A DNA stretch of 36,878 bases from an uncultured Oscillospiraceae bacterium (GTDB lineage: Bacteria > Bacillota > Clostridia > Oscillospirales > Oscillospiraceae), in NCBI GenBank assembly GCA_947629975.1, contig CANRFU010000008.1, forward strand, positions 1 through 36,878, given 5' to 3'. Positions 13,903-21,579 of the stretch are shown here, in pieces. Made by a program: the position numbers and the translations under genes. The notes beneath the pieces are model-generated. The model was not told the DNA's origin and made no database searches. It worked only from the letters and a program-made list of their open reading frames with translations. The number at the start of each line of letters is the position of its first letter. Within the stretch, counting starts at the first letter, position 1.

Positions 13903-15288
13903 ATGGAAATAATGAAATGCCCTTATTGTCAGCAAGAAATTCCAGCGGGTTCAAAGTTCTGCCCGGAGTGCGGGAAAAATCTTCGTGATATTCCCCCCGC
14001 TCCTGTTCCTTCGCCGGTCACTCCTGATAATGACACAACTCCCCCACCCGTCAAAGTTCAGCCGGTCAACGATAGCACCCCCAGCGCCAATAATAACGCT
14101 GTGCCATATATGGGAACACAACCAAAAGGGAAAAAAGGCTTGATTGCTTTTCTTATAATCGGGGTCATTGTTATTATAGGTGTGTTTCTTGCTTCCCACG
14201 GGTCTGCTAACTCCCTATTTGGCTGCAAGCACGAAAATACAGAAGTCCTTGCATCTAAAACGGCCACTTGCACCGCCGCTGGTTTGACTGAGGGACTGAA
14301 ATGCGCTGATTGTGGGAAAGTGCTTAAAGAGCAAGAAAGGATTGACCCGTTGGGGCATACAACGGAAACTGGCATTTGCGCTCGTTGTGGTGAAAACTTT
14401 GGTGTCTGGGAAATAGACTATTATATTGATGTGTTTGGGGATGATACCTCAAATAAATATGTATCTAATGTTGGTCTACTTGAGGGGACATTTAGCAACA
14501 GTGCAACATATAAATCCAAACTAATTGTAAATTTTATCATTGATGAAGAGGATGTCGCCTTTGCCTTGTTTGAATACGGAAGTGCTGATAACCGTGTTAA
14601 AAACAATTCTTCACGCCTTACAGACGAATACACCATTACAATGCGTACTTCTGACGGGAATAAAGTGATGATGGCTGGCAGGATTCCCCCTGGTGATGAT
14701 CGAATTTATGTCGCTTCGGGGCATTACGAAACTGTGATTAAAGCCCTGAGTGGAACGGGAACCGTTGATTTCTATGTTAAGTCAGATGATACTCCAACAG
14801 ATGAATACTGGTTTTCGGTGGAGGCTTCCAATTTTAAGGAAGTGTATGCTTCTCTGAAAAACCCCAAATCCACCGGCAATCTAAGTTCAACTGCACCCAC
14901 GCCAACCTCTACGCCAGCACCCACGCCAAAGCCCACGCCCAATCCAACCCCTAACCCTTCCAAAGTACCCGTGGCAGATGTTACGGCCAAAATTCAGGCT
15001 TTCCTTTCAGGTAAAGTAGATCACTATATTGTAGATTATCAAGATGGTAAAATTGTTATTGAAGCGCAAGTTGAAGGGCTTGCCGCACAATTTTCCGGCT
15101 CTTTGAATGACCACTTTGACGCCAGAATTAACATGGTTTCAATCTATAATTCCATCTTAGATTTAGCGGACTCAATGGGTTATAGTAATAAGGAAGTCTT
15201 GTTTGATATACTTAGCGATCAAAATGCAGATGAAGTCCTTTTATCAATGAAAGACGGACGAGTTGTTTATGACATAGCAAGCACATAG
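13903..15288 (+). CDS. zinc-ribbon membrane protein with extracytoplasmic domains, unknown function
   Basis: 461 aa in a distinctly AT-richer gene than its neighbours. Order of parts: an N-terminal zinc ribbon (CPYCQQEIPAGSKFCPECG, residues 6-24); a Pro/Thr/Asn-rich linker; one transmembrane helix at about 80-98 (LIAFLIIGVIVIIGVFLASH). Then comes a Cys/His module at about 108-163 (CKHENTEVLASKTATC, KCADCGK, ICARCG) of a kind frequent in clostridial surface proteins. A beta-rich region to about 330 follows, then a TPTP/PNPTP linker (about 336-358) and a final alpha/beta domain of roughly 100 residues ending VYDIAST. The likely topology is ribbon inside, the rest outside. I recognise no enzyme. 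The start is the ATG at 13903 with AAGGGG upstream; an ATG at 13912 is possible. It appears to be the cargo of a small tRNA-associated island. Confidence 0.7.
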   Translation: MEIMKCPYCQQEIPAGSKFCPECGKNLRDIPPAPVPSPVTPDNDTTPPPVKVQPVNDSTPSANNNAVPYMGTQPKGKKGLIAFLIIGVIVIIGVFLASHGSANSLFGCKHENTEVLASKTATCTAAGLTEGLKCADCGKVLKEQERIDPLGHTTETGICARCGENFGVWEIDYYIDVFGDDTSNKYVSNVGLLEGTFSNSATYKSKLIVNFIIDEEDVAFALFEYGSADNRVKNNSSRLTDEYTITMRTSDGNKVMMAGRIPPGDDRIYVASGHYETVIKALSGTGTVDFYVKSDDTPTDEYWFSVEASNFKEVYASLKNPKSTGNLSSTAPTPTSTPAPTPKPTPNPTPNPSKVPVADVTAKIQAFLSGKVDHYIVDYQDGKIVIEAQVEGLAAQFSGSLNDHFDARINMVSIYNSILDLADSMGYSNKEVLFDILSDQNADEVLLSMKDGRVVYDIAST

Positions 15289-15289
15289 C

Positions 15290-15321
15290 AAAAGCGGCCA
15301 ACTAAACGCTGGCCGCTTTTT
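15290..15321 (+). terminator. terminator after the zinc-ribbon gene
   Basis: AAAAGCGGCCA (15290-15300) and TGGCCGCTTTT (15310-15320) with a 9-nt loop and a T tract. It also lies at the 3' end of the minus-strand gene fragment. Confidence 0.85.
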
Positions 15322-15397
15322 CTTGCTCCTGCTGCCCTTCTTCTGCGATCTGCTTTAGTTCGGCCTCGGCGTTGGACGTGCAGGGGGACAGTTCCAA
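15302..15397 (-). pseudogene. 3' fragment of an unidentified, possibly phage-derived gene
   Basis: On the minus strand an open frame ends with the segment TSNAEAELKQIAEEGQQEQE followed by KAASV and a stop inside the terminator stem. It looks like a genuine protein C-terminus: acidic, helical, with normal codon use. Going upstream the frame quickly runs into the pepC promoter, so most of the gene is missing. The NAEAELKQIAEE style resembles C-termini of siphophage portal proteins, but this is a weak resemblance. It would fit a decayed prophage beside tRNA-Pro. Confidence 0.35.
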
Positions 15398-15425
15398 TCT
15401 TGCCTGCGTTTTTCTTAAAAAACCT

Positions 15426-15454
15426 TTTACAAACGCCCCGCTTCGTGATATAGT
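15426..15454 (+). promoter_or_regulatory. sigma-A promoter of pepC
   Basis: TTTACA (15426-15431), 17 nt, TATAGT (15449-15454), about 40 nt before the start codon. Confidence 0.7.
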
Positions 15455-15493
15455 CAGTGTCGAAAATCTTTTCCCGTCAAAGGAGGCACTCCG

Positions 15494-16828
15494 ATGAGCA
15501 AAAACATCACCCCGGAACTGCTTGACGCCTGCAGCGGCGCGTTTTACGCCGACCGGTCCAACCTGGCCGCCCGGGACGCCGTCATGACCAACGGCCTGAA
15601 CAAAAGCTGCGTCAACCACGACGCCAGACGCCGGCAGACCCACACCTTTTCCCTCTCCCTGAAGCAGGGATCCGTCACCAACCAGAAGCAGAGCGGGCGC
15701 TGCTGGCTGTTCGCCGCCATGAACGTGATGCGCGCCCGCATCATCAAAAAGTGCAATCTGAGCGACTTTGAGCTCTCCCAGAACTATCTGCTGTTCTGGG
15801 ACAAGCTGGAGAAGTCCAACTACTTCCTGGAGAACATCCTGGACACCCTGGACGAGCCCACCGGCAGCCGCCTGCTGGACTTCCTGCTGATGAGCCCTAT
15901 CGGGGACGGCGGCCAGTGGGACATGATGGCGAACCTGGTGGCCAAGTACGGCGTGGTCCCCAAGTACGCCATGCCGGAGTCGGCGGCCTCCTCCTCCACC
16001 CGGGAGATGGACCGGCTGGTGACCGAGCTGCTCCGGGGGGATGCGGCCATCCTGCGAAAGATGGCCGCCGGCGGCGCGGACCGGGCCGCCCTCACCGCCG
16101 AGAAGGAGAAGATGCTGAGCGACATCTACCGCGTGCTGGTCATCTGCCTGGGCGAGCCGCCCAGGACCGTGGACTTCGAAGTCCGGGACAAGGACGACAA
16201 CTATATCCGGGACTGCGGCCTGACGCCCGGACAGTTCTACGAGAAGTACGTGGATATGGACCTGAGCGAGTACATCAGCCTTATCAACGCCCCCACCGCC
16301 GACAAGCCCTTCTACCGCCGCTACACGGTGAAGATGCTGGGCAACGTGAAGGAGGGCGCCCCGGTCTGCTACCTCAACCTCCCCATCGACGAACTGAAGG
16401 CGGCGGCCATCGCCCAGATGAAGGACGGGGAGCCGGTGTGGTTCGGCTGCGACGTGGGCGCGTACTCCGACCGGGACGGCGGCCTGCTGGATCCCGCCGG
16501 CTACGACTTTGAGAACACCCTCCAGATCAGGCTGGGCATGACCAAGGCGGAGCGGCTGGACTACGGCCAGAGCCAGATGACCCACGCCATGGTCTTCCAG
16601 GGGGTGAACCTGGACGACGCCGGCAGGCCCACCCGCTGGCGGGTGGAGAACAGCTGGGGCGAGGACCCCGGCCGGAAGGGCTACTACGTCATGAGCGACG
16701 CCTGGTTCGACGAGTATATGTACCAGGTGGTGGTCAACAAGAAGTACCTGACCAACGCCCAGCGGTCCGTCATCGACACCGAGGTCATCGAGCTGAACCC
16801 CTGGGATCCCATGGGATCCCTGGCGTGA
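15494..16828 (+). CDS. pepC: aminopeptidase C (bleomycin hydrolase family, C1B)
   Basis: A cytosolic cysteine aminopeptidase of 444 aa, usually a homohexamer with its active sites facing a central cavity. The papain-type triad is intact: C70 in QKQSGRCWLFAA, H364 in MTHAMVFQGV and N386 in WRVENSWGED. The length and the N-terminal segment before the catalytic Cys are normal for PepC. AAAGGAGG lies 8 nt before the ATG. It is a single gene with its own promoter and a terminator shared with the convergent gntP. There is no signal peptide, so it acts on peptides inside the cell. Confidence 0.95.
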   Translation: MSKNITPELLDACSGAFYADRSNLAARDAVMTNGLNKSCVNHDARRRQTHTFSLSLKQGSVTNQKQSGRCWLFAAMNVMRARIIKKCNLSDFELSQNYLLFWDKLEKSNYFLENILDTLDEPTGSRLLDFLLMSPIGDGGQWDMMANLVAKYGVVPKYAMPESAASSSTREMDRLVTELLRGDAAILRKMAAGGADRAALTAEKEKMLSDIYRVLVICLGEPPRTVDFEVRDKDDNYIRDCGLTPGQFYEKYVDMDLSEYISLINAPTADKPFYRRYTVKMLGNVKEGAPVCYLNLPIDELKAAAIAQMKDGEPVWFGCDVGAYSDRDGGLLDPAGYDFENTLQIRLGMTKAERLDYGQSQMTHAMVFQGVNLDDAGRPTRWRVENSWGEDPGRKGYYVMSDAWFDEYMYQVVVNKKYLTNAQRSVIDTEVIELNPWDPMGSLA

Positions 16829-16858
16829 TCCGGCCGCCCGGGCGCGCAAAAAAGAGAA

Positions 16859-16890
16859 CCCCCGGACCCGTTCGCGGATCCGGGGGCTTT
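16859..16890. terminator. terminator between pepC and gntP
   Basis: CCCCCGGACCCG (16859-16870), loop TTCG, CGGATCCGGGGG (16875-16886) with one mismatch, then CTTTCATTTT. It serves the plus strand well and may also stop gntP. Confidence 0.7.
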
Positions 16891-16920
16891 CATTTTGAGG
16901 AGGGGCAGACGATCCGGGGC

Positions 16921-18279
16921 TTAGTGGACGAAGAGGCTGACGATCAGCACCCCGATCATGGAGGCGAGGCCGATGACCAGCGTGCCCAGCGTCTGGGTCT
17001 TGTAGCCGTCCTCCACCTCCATGTCGCCGAAGTTGGTGACGACCCAGAAGTAGGAGTCGTTGGCGTGGGAGACGGTCATGGCGCCGGCGCCGATGGCGAT
17101 CACGGTGAGGGCGGCGCGGGCGGGGCTGTCAAGTCCAAGCTGGGGCAGCAGCGGGGCCACGATGCCCGCCGCCGTGGTGATCGCCACGGTGGAGGACCCC
17201 TGAGCGGACTTGAGGATGGCCGCCAGGAGGAACGGGAAGAAGATGCCCAGTGCCTGCAGCACGGAGGAGTGCTCGGTGATGTAGGTGACCATGGAACCGG
17301 CGGAGATCACCTTGCCCAGCACGCCGCCGGCGGCGGTGACGAACAGGATGGGGCCGACGGTCTTGAGGGTCTCGTTGGTGATGTCATAGAACTCGCCCAT
17401 CTTGCCGGTGGTGACCAGCAGGGCCACGCTGATGATCACGCCCACAGCCAGAGCGATGACGGGCTTGCCCAAAAAGTCGATGACGGCGACCGTGAGGCCG
17501 GCCATGCTGAACGCGGAGGCCACGCCCATGAGGATGATGGGCACCACGATGGGGGCGAAGCTGAGGACCGCGCCGGGGAGCTTGCCATAGCTGGCCACCA
17601 GCTCCTCATAGGTCTGGACGGTCTCCTGCTTGTCGCTGGCGCTGGTCTCGCTGCGGTCCTTCACCTTGCCGCCGATGAACTTGGCAAAGATGTAGCCGGC
17701 GATCAGGGCGGGGATGGAGATCAGGGCGCCCAGGCCCATGACCAGCAGCAGATTGTCGCCCACGCCGAGGGTGCCTGCGGCGGCGATGGGGCCGGGTGTG
17801 GGAGGAATGAAGCAGTGGGAGATGTACAGGCCCATGGACAGCGCCACCGTCATGGCGACGGAGGAGGTCTGGGTCCGCTTGACCATGGCCTTGCGGATGG
17901 GGTTCAACACCACAAAGCCGGAGTCGCAGAACACGGGGATGGAGATGATCCAGCCCATGAGCAGGATGGCGAGCTCAGGATTCTTCTGGCCCACCAGCTT
18001 GACCACGGAGTCGCTCATCTTCAGAGCCGCGCCGGTGCGCTCCAGCACCAGGCCGATGAGGGCGCCGAAGATGATCACGATGCCGATGCTGGAGAAGGTA
18101 CCGGAGAAGCCCGCTCCGATGGTGTCGGCAATGGTGGAGATGTCCAGCGACAGCAGAGCGAGGATCAGGGACACGCCCATGATGGATAGGAACGGATGGA
18201 TCTTGAATTTGCTGATGGCGACGATCATCACCACGATGGCGATGACGAACGCGATGATCAGCGCGATACCGGACAACAT
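16921..18279 (-). CDS. GntP-family gluconate/organic acid:H+ symporter
   Basis: A 452-aa permease with 12 or more hydrophobic segments. The motifs FCDSGFVVLNPI, SHCFIPPTPGPIAAAG and the C-terminal SHANDSYFWVVTNF are diagnostic of the GntP family (gluconate, fructuronate, glycerate and related hydroxy-acids). Substrate specificity cannot be read from the sequence, because no sugar-acid kinase or dehydratase lies next to it. The frame extends 10 codons upstream, but AAGGGGG stands about 7 nt before the ATG at 18279, which was chosen. It is divergent from the pyrimidine operon and has its own sigma-A promoter. Confidence 0.92.
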   Translation of the reverse strand: MLSGIALIIAFVIAIVVMIVAISKFKIHPFLSIMGVSLILALLSLDISTIADTIGAGFSGTFSSIGIVIIFGALIGLVLERTGAALKMSDSVVKLVGQKNPELAILLMGWIISIPVFCDSGFVVLNPIRKAMVKRTQTSSVAMTVALSMGLYISHCFIPPTPGPIAAAGTLGVGDNLLLVMGLGALISIPALIAGYIFAKFIGGKVKDRSETSASDKQETVQTYEELVASYGKLPGAVLSFAPIVVPIILMGVASAFSMAGLTVAVIDFLGKPVIALAVGVIISVALLVTTGKMGEFYDITNETLKTVGPILFVTAAGGVLGKVISAGSMVTYITEHSSVLQALGIFFPFLLAAILKSAQGSSTVAITTAAGIVAPLLPQLGLDSPARAALTVIAIGAGAMTVSHANDSYFWVVTNFGDMEVEDGYKTQTLGTLVIGLASMIGVLIVSLFVH

Positions 18280-18344
18280 GAATATTCCCCCTTTTTTGTA
18301 AGATGGCACAATTGCTTGCGGTACTGACTTCCTTCTTCATGCCT

Positions 18345-18373
18345 ATTATATACAAATTTTCAGATAATTGCAA
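18345..18373 (-). promoter_or_regulatory. sigma-A promoter of the gntP-family gene
   Basis: Minus strand: TTGCAA (18368-18373), 17 nt, TATAAT (18345-18350), leader about 60 nt. Just upstream, AAAAACGTTTTT (18381-18392) is a perfect 12-bp palindrome and a possible regulator site. Confidence 0.8.
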
Positions 18374-18440
18374 GAGCGGAAAAAACGTTTTTCCCGGCCC
18401 GGGACGATTTTTTATTTTTACCGGCTGGCGTTTTTTATGG

Positions 18441-18470
18441 TTGCGCTCTCCCCCGCTTATCATGTATAAT
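18441..18470 (+). promoter_or_regulatory. sigma-A promoter of the pyr operon
   Basis: TTGCGC (18441-18446), 18 nt, TATAAT (18465-18470). Only about 23 nt separate the expected start from the pyrC ATG, too short for a PyrR-type attenuator. Confidence 0.75.
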
Positions 18471-18499
18471 GTGATGATCGGATGAGAAGGGGGAGAGGT

Positions 18500-19774
18500 A
18501 TGGATCTGCTCATCAAAAACGGACGGGTGATCGACCCGGCCAGCGGCGTGGACGATACCCTGGATCTGCTGATCTCCGGCGGGAAGATCGCCGCCGTCGG
18601 CAAAGGGCTGGACGCTGGGAGCGCCAAAGTCATCGACGCCTCGGGGCTCGTCGTAGCCCCCGGCCTGGTGGATATGCACGTCCACCTGCGGGAGCCGGGA
18701 TTCGAGGCCAAGGAGACGGTGGCCACCGGCTGCGCGGCGGCGGCACACGGCGGGGTCACCACCCTGGTGGCCATGCCCAACACGAAGCCCGCCACCGACT
18801 GCCCGGAGATCGTCGCTCTGGTGCGGGACAAGGCCGCCCCCACCGGGGTGAACGTCCTCCCCGCCGGCGCGGTCACCGTGGGACAGAGGGGCGAACAGCT
18901 CACCGATTTTGGGGCCCTCAAGGCCGCCGGCGTGCCCGCCTTTACCGACGACGGGGTGCCCATCCAAAACCTGGCCCTGCTGCGTCAGGCCATGCAAGAG
19001 GCAAAGCGGCTGGGCCTGCCCATCCTGGACCACTGCGAGGACAGGGACCTGGTAAAGAACTACGGCGTCAACGAGGGCAGGGTGTCGGAGGCGCTGGGCC
19101 TGCCCGGACGGCCCGCCGTGGCGGAGGAGGCCCAGATCATGCGGGACATCCTGCTGGCGGAGGACACCGGGGCCCACGTCCACATCTGCCACATCTCCAC
19201 CGCAAAGGGAGTGGACATGGTGCGGCGGGCCAAGGCACGGGGCGTCCATGTCACCTGCGAGACCTGCCCCCAGTACTTCATCCTCACCGAGGACGAGGTA
19301 CTGAAACAGGGCTCTCTGGCCCGGGTCAATCCCCCCCTCCGCACACAGGTTGACGTGGAGGGCATCCTGGCGGGGCTGCGCGACGGCACCATCGACGCCC
19401 TCATCACCGACCACGCCCCCCACACGGCGGAGGAGAAGGCGAAGCCCCTCCCCGAGGCCCCCAGCGGCATGGTGGGGCTGGAGACCGCCCTGGCGCTGGA
19501 TCTCACCGGGCTGTACCACTCCGGACTGCTGCCCTTGGCACGGGTGCTGGAGCTCATGTCCCGCTCCCCCGCCGCCCTGCTGGCGCTGGACAAAGGGCGA
19601 ATCGCCGTCGGGGACGACGCCGACGTGGTGATCTTCGACCCGGACGAGGAGTGGACCATCGACCGGGAGAAGTTCGCCTCCAAGGGGCGGAACACCCCCT
19701 TCCACGGGCGAAAGGTGAAGGGAAAAGTGAAATACACCATCGCGAATGGAACAATCATTTACCGGGAGGATTAA
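18500..19774 (+). CDS. pyrC: dihydroorotase, type I
   Basis: Cyclises carbamoyl aspartate to dihydroorotate, step 3 of UMP synthesis. The protein is 424 aa, the amidohydrolase barrel of the Firmicute long type. Metal-site motifs are DMHVHLREPG, ILDHCED, VHICHISTAKG and ITDHAPHT, and the C-terminal ADVVIFDPDEEWTID closes the small beta domain. The ATG at 18500 follows GGAGAGGT; a start at 18482 would put that sequence inside the gene. It heads pyrC-pyrF-pyrK-pyrD, with pyrF starting 3 nt after its stop. Confidence 0.96.
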   Translation: MDLLIKNGRVIDPASGVDDTLDLLISGGKIAAVGKGLDAGSAKVIDASGLVVAPGLVDMHVHLREPGFEAKETVATGCAAAAHGGVTTLVAMPNTKPATDCPEIVALVRDKAAPTGVNVLPAGAVTVGQRGEQLTDFGALKAAGVPAFTDDGVPIQNLALLRQAMQEAKRLGLPILDHCEDRDLVKNYGVNEGRVSEALGLPGRPAVAEEAQIMRDILLAEDTGAHVHICHISTAKGVDMVRRAKARGVHVTCETCPQYFILTEDEVLKQGSLARVNPPLRTQVDVEGILAGLRDGTIDALITDHAPHTAEEKAKPLPEAPSGMVGLETALALDLTGLYHSGLLPLARVLELMSRSPAALLALDKGRIAVGDDADVVIFDPDEEWTIDREKFASKGRNTPFHGRKVKGKVKYTIANGTIIYRED

Positions 19775-19776
19775 GT

Positions 19777-20700
19777 ATGTCGTTTGACGTGTTGCAGGAG
19801 AAGATCAGGGCGAAGAAGAACCCCACCGTGGCGGGGCTGGACACCCGGGTGGAGTATGTGCCCCCCTATCTGCTGAAGGAGTATACCGATAAGTACGGCG
19901 AGACCCTGGAGGCAGCCGCCGGGGCCATCCTGGAGTTCGACCGGGGCCTCATCGACGCGCTGTATGATGTGGTGCCCGCCGTGAAGCCCCAGGCCGCCTA
20001 CTTCGAGTGCCTGGGCTGGCGGGGCATGAAGGTCCTGGAGGAGATCATCGCCTACGCCAGGAGCAAGGGCCTCTACGTCATCGCCGACGTGAAGCGGGGG
20101 GATATCGGGACCACCGCCACGGCGTACAGCGAGGGCTGGCTGGGGATCACCAAGGTGGGCGGGACCGACTGCCCCGTGTTCGACGCGGACTGCGTCACCC
20201 TCAACGGCTACATGGGGTCCGACGCCATCAAGCCCTTCCTGGCCGACTGTACCGCCCGGAACAAGAGCACCTTCGTGCTGTGCAAGACCTCCAATCCATC
20301 GTCGGTGGAGCTCCAGGACATGGTGGCGGGGGACCGGGTGGTGTATACCGTCATGGGCGACCTGATCCAGCGCTGGGGCGCGGGCACCGAGGGCAGGTAC
20401 GGCTTCACCGCCCTGGGGGCCGTGGTGGGAGCCACCCATCCCTCCGTCTTGAAGGAGCTCCGCCGCCGCCTGGACAAGACCTTCTTACTGGTCCCGGGCT
20501 ACGGGGCCCAGGGCGGCACCGCCGCCGACGTGCGCTACGCCTTCGACGAGCTGGGCCGGGGGGCCATCGTCAACGCCTCCCGCTCCATTCTGTGCGCCTG
20601 GAAAAAGACGGGCGGGGACGGCCACGACTACCGGGAGGCCGCCCGGGCCGCCGCCGAGAAGATGCGGGACGAGCTCCGGGAATATGTGACCGTTCTGTAG
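19777..20700 (+). CDS. pyrF: orotidine 5'-phosphate decarboxylase, type 2
   Basis: Decarboxylates OMP to UMP. The protein is 307 aa, the longer type-2 class rather than the roughly 240-aa Bacillus type. The catalytic Lys-Asp array is YVIADVKRGDIGTTATAY, and LVPGYGAQGG supplies the phosphate-binding loop. The ATG at 19777 has GGGAGG 7 nt upstream; a longer frame from 19651 covers only the end of pyrC. It ends 5 nt before an 82-bp inverted-repeat element that separates it from pyrK. Confidence 0.95.
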   Translation: MSFDVLQEKIRAKKNPTVAGLDTRVEYVPPYLLKEYTDKYGETLEAAAGAILEFDRGLIDALYDVVPAVKPQAAYFECLGWRGMKVLEEIIAYARSKGLYVIADVKRGDIGTTATAYSEGWLGITKVGGTDCPVFDADCVTLNGYMGSDAIKPFLADCTARNKSTFVLCKTSNPSSVELQDMVAGDRVVYTVMGDLIQRWGAGTEGRYGFTALGAVVGATHPSVLKELRRRLDKTFLLVPGYGAQGGTAADVRYAFDELGRGAIVNASRSILCAWKKTGGDGHDYREAARAAAEKMRDELREYVTVL

Positions 20701-20705
20701 ACAAC

Positions 20706-20787
20706 TGTAGGGGCGGCCCCCCTGGGCCGCCCGCAAGATAAGGCCGCTGACCTGTAAAGCGGGCCGCCGGGGGCGGCGGCCCCTACA
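20706..20787 (+). repeat. 82-bp MITE/REP-like inverted repeat between pyrF and pyrK
   Basis: The ends TGTAGGGGC (20706-20714) and GCCCCTACA (20779-20787) are perfect 9-bp inverted repeats. Inside are further GC-rich complementary blocks (GGGCCGCCCG and CGGGCCGCCGG). No coding potential. The right end lies directly against the pyrK Shine-Dalgarno, so the folded RNA could affect expression of pyrK-pyrD relative to pyrC-pyrF. Confidence 0.75.
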
Positions 20788-20802
20788 AGGGAGGAGAATA
20801 CC

Positions 20803-21579
20803 GTGAAAGTAGAACGAAGCTGCAAGATTGTCCACAAGACCCAGACGGGGGACGCCATCTTTATGGTGCTGGAGGCGGGCGACATGGTCCGCACCTCCTA
20901 TCGAAATCCCGGTCAGTTCGTCCACATCAGGTGCGGGGACGCCCTGCTGCTGCGGCGGCCCATCTCGGTGGCCTCCTGCCAGGAGGACTGGCCCCACGAC
21001 CTGGTGACCATCGTGTTCGAGGTCCGGGGACAGGGCACCGCCTGGCTGGCGGATCGCAAACTGGGCGAGACGCTGGACGTGCTGGGCCTTCTCGGCAACG
21101 GCTTCCCCATGAGGCGGGAGGGCCGGTATCTGCTGGTGGGCGGCGGCATCGGGGTGCCCCCTCTGTGGGGCTGCGCCCAATATACCAGCGGCAAGTCCAC
21201 CGCCATCCTGGGGTTCCGCTCCAGGGAGAAGGCCATCCTGCTGGACCTGTTCCGGGAGGACTGCGCCAAGACGCTCATCGCCACCGACGACGGCTCCCTG
21301 GGGTATCACGGCTTTGTGGACGCCCTGGTGCGGCAGGAGCTGGAGCAGGATCGCGCCTACGACGCGGTGCTGGCCTGCGGCCCCAAACCTATGCTGAAAA
21401 ACGTGGCCAAGGCGGCCAAAGAGTTCGGCGTGCCCTGTAAGGTCTCCATGGAGGAGCGGATGGGCTGCGGCGTGGGGGCGTGCCTGGTGTGCGCCTGCGA
21501 TATGAAGGACGGCAGCCGGAAGCACGTCTGCAAGGACGGCCCGGTGTTCGACGCGGAGGAGGTGGACTGGGATGCCTGA
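20803..21579 (+). CDS. pyrK: dihydroorotate dehydrogenase electron transfer subunit
   Basis: The iron-sulfur flavoprotein partner of PyrD type 1B, passing electrons from dihydroorotate to NAD+. The protein is 258 aa from the GTG at 20803, which has GGAGGAG upstream. LLLRRPISVAS is the FAD-binding motif, LLVGGGIGVPPL binds NAD, and CGVGACLVCACDMKDGSRKH followed by VC gives the C-x4-C-x2-C-x12-C ligands of the [2Fe-2S] cluster. It overlaps pyrD by 8 bp, which fits a 1:1 complex made from coupled translation. Confidence 0.96.
   Translation: MKVERSCKIVHKTQTGDAIFMVLEAGDMVRTSYRNPGQFVHIRCGDALLLRRPISVASCQEDWPHDLVTIVFEVRGQGTAWLADRKLGETLDVLGLLGNGFPMRREGRYLLVGGGIGVPPLWGCAQYTSGKSTAILGFRSREKAILLDLFREDCAKTLIATDDGSLGYHGFVDALVRQELEQDRAYDAVLACGPKPMLKNVAKAAKEFGVPCKVSMEERMGCGVGACLVCACDMKDGSRKHVCKDGPVFDAEEVDWDA

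Noticed and set aside
15302-16849. A 515-codon minus-strand frame opposite pepC
   Set aside because: It is the antisense of pepC, rich in His/Gly/Val/Leu from reversed GC-rich codons and without any known domain; only its last 30 or so codons, beyond pepC, look like real protein.
16825-18189. A 454-codon plus-strand frame opposite the gntP-family gene
   Set aside because: Asp/Gly/His-rich antisense reading of a clear permease gene; no Shine-Dalgarno or domain.
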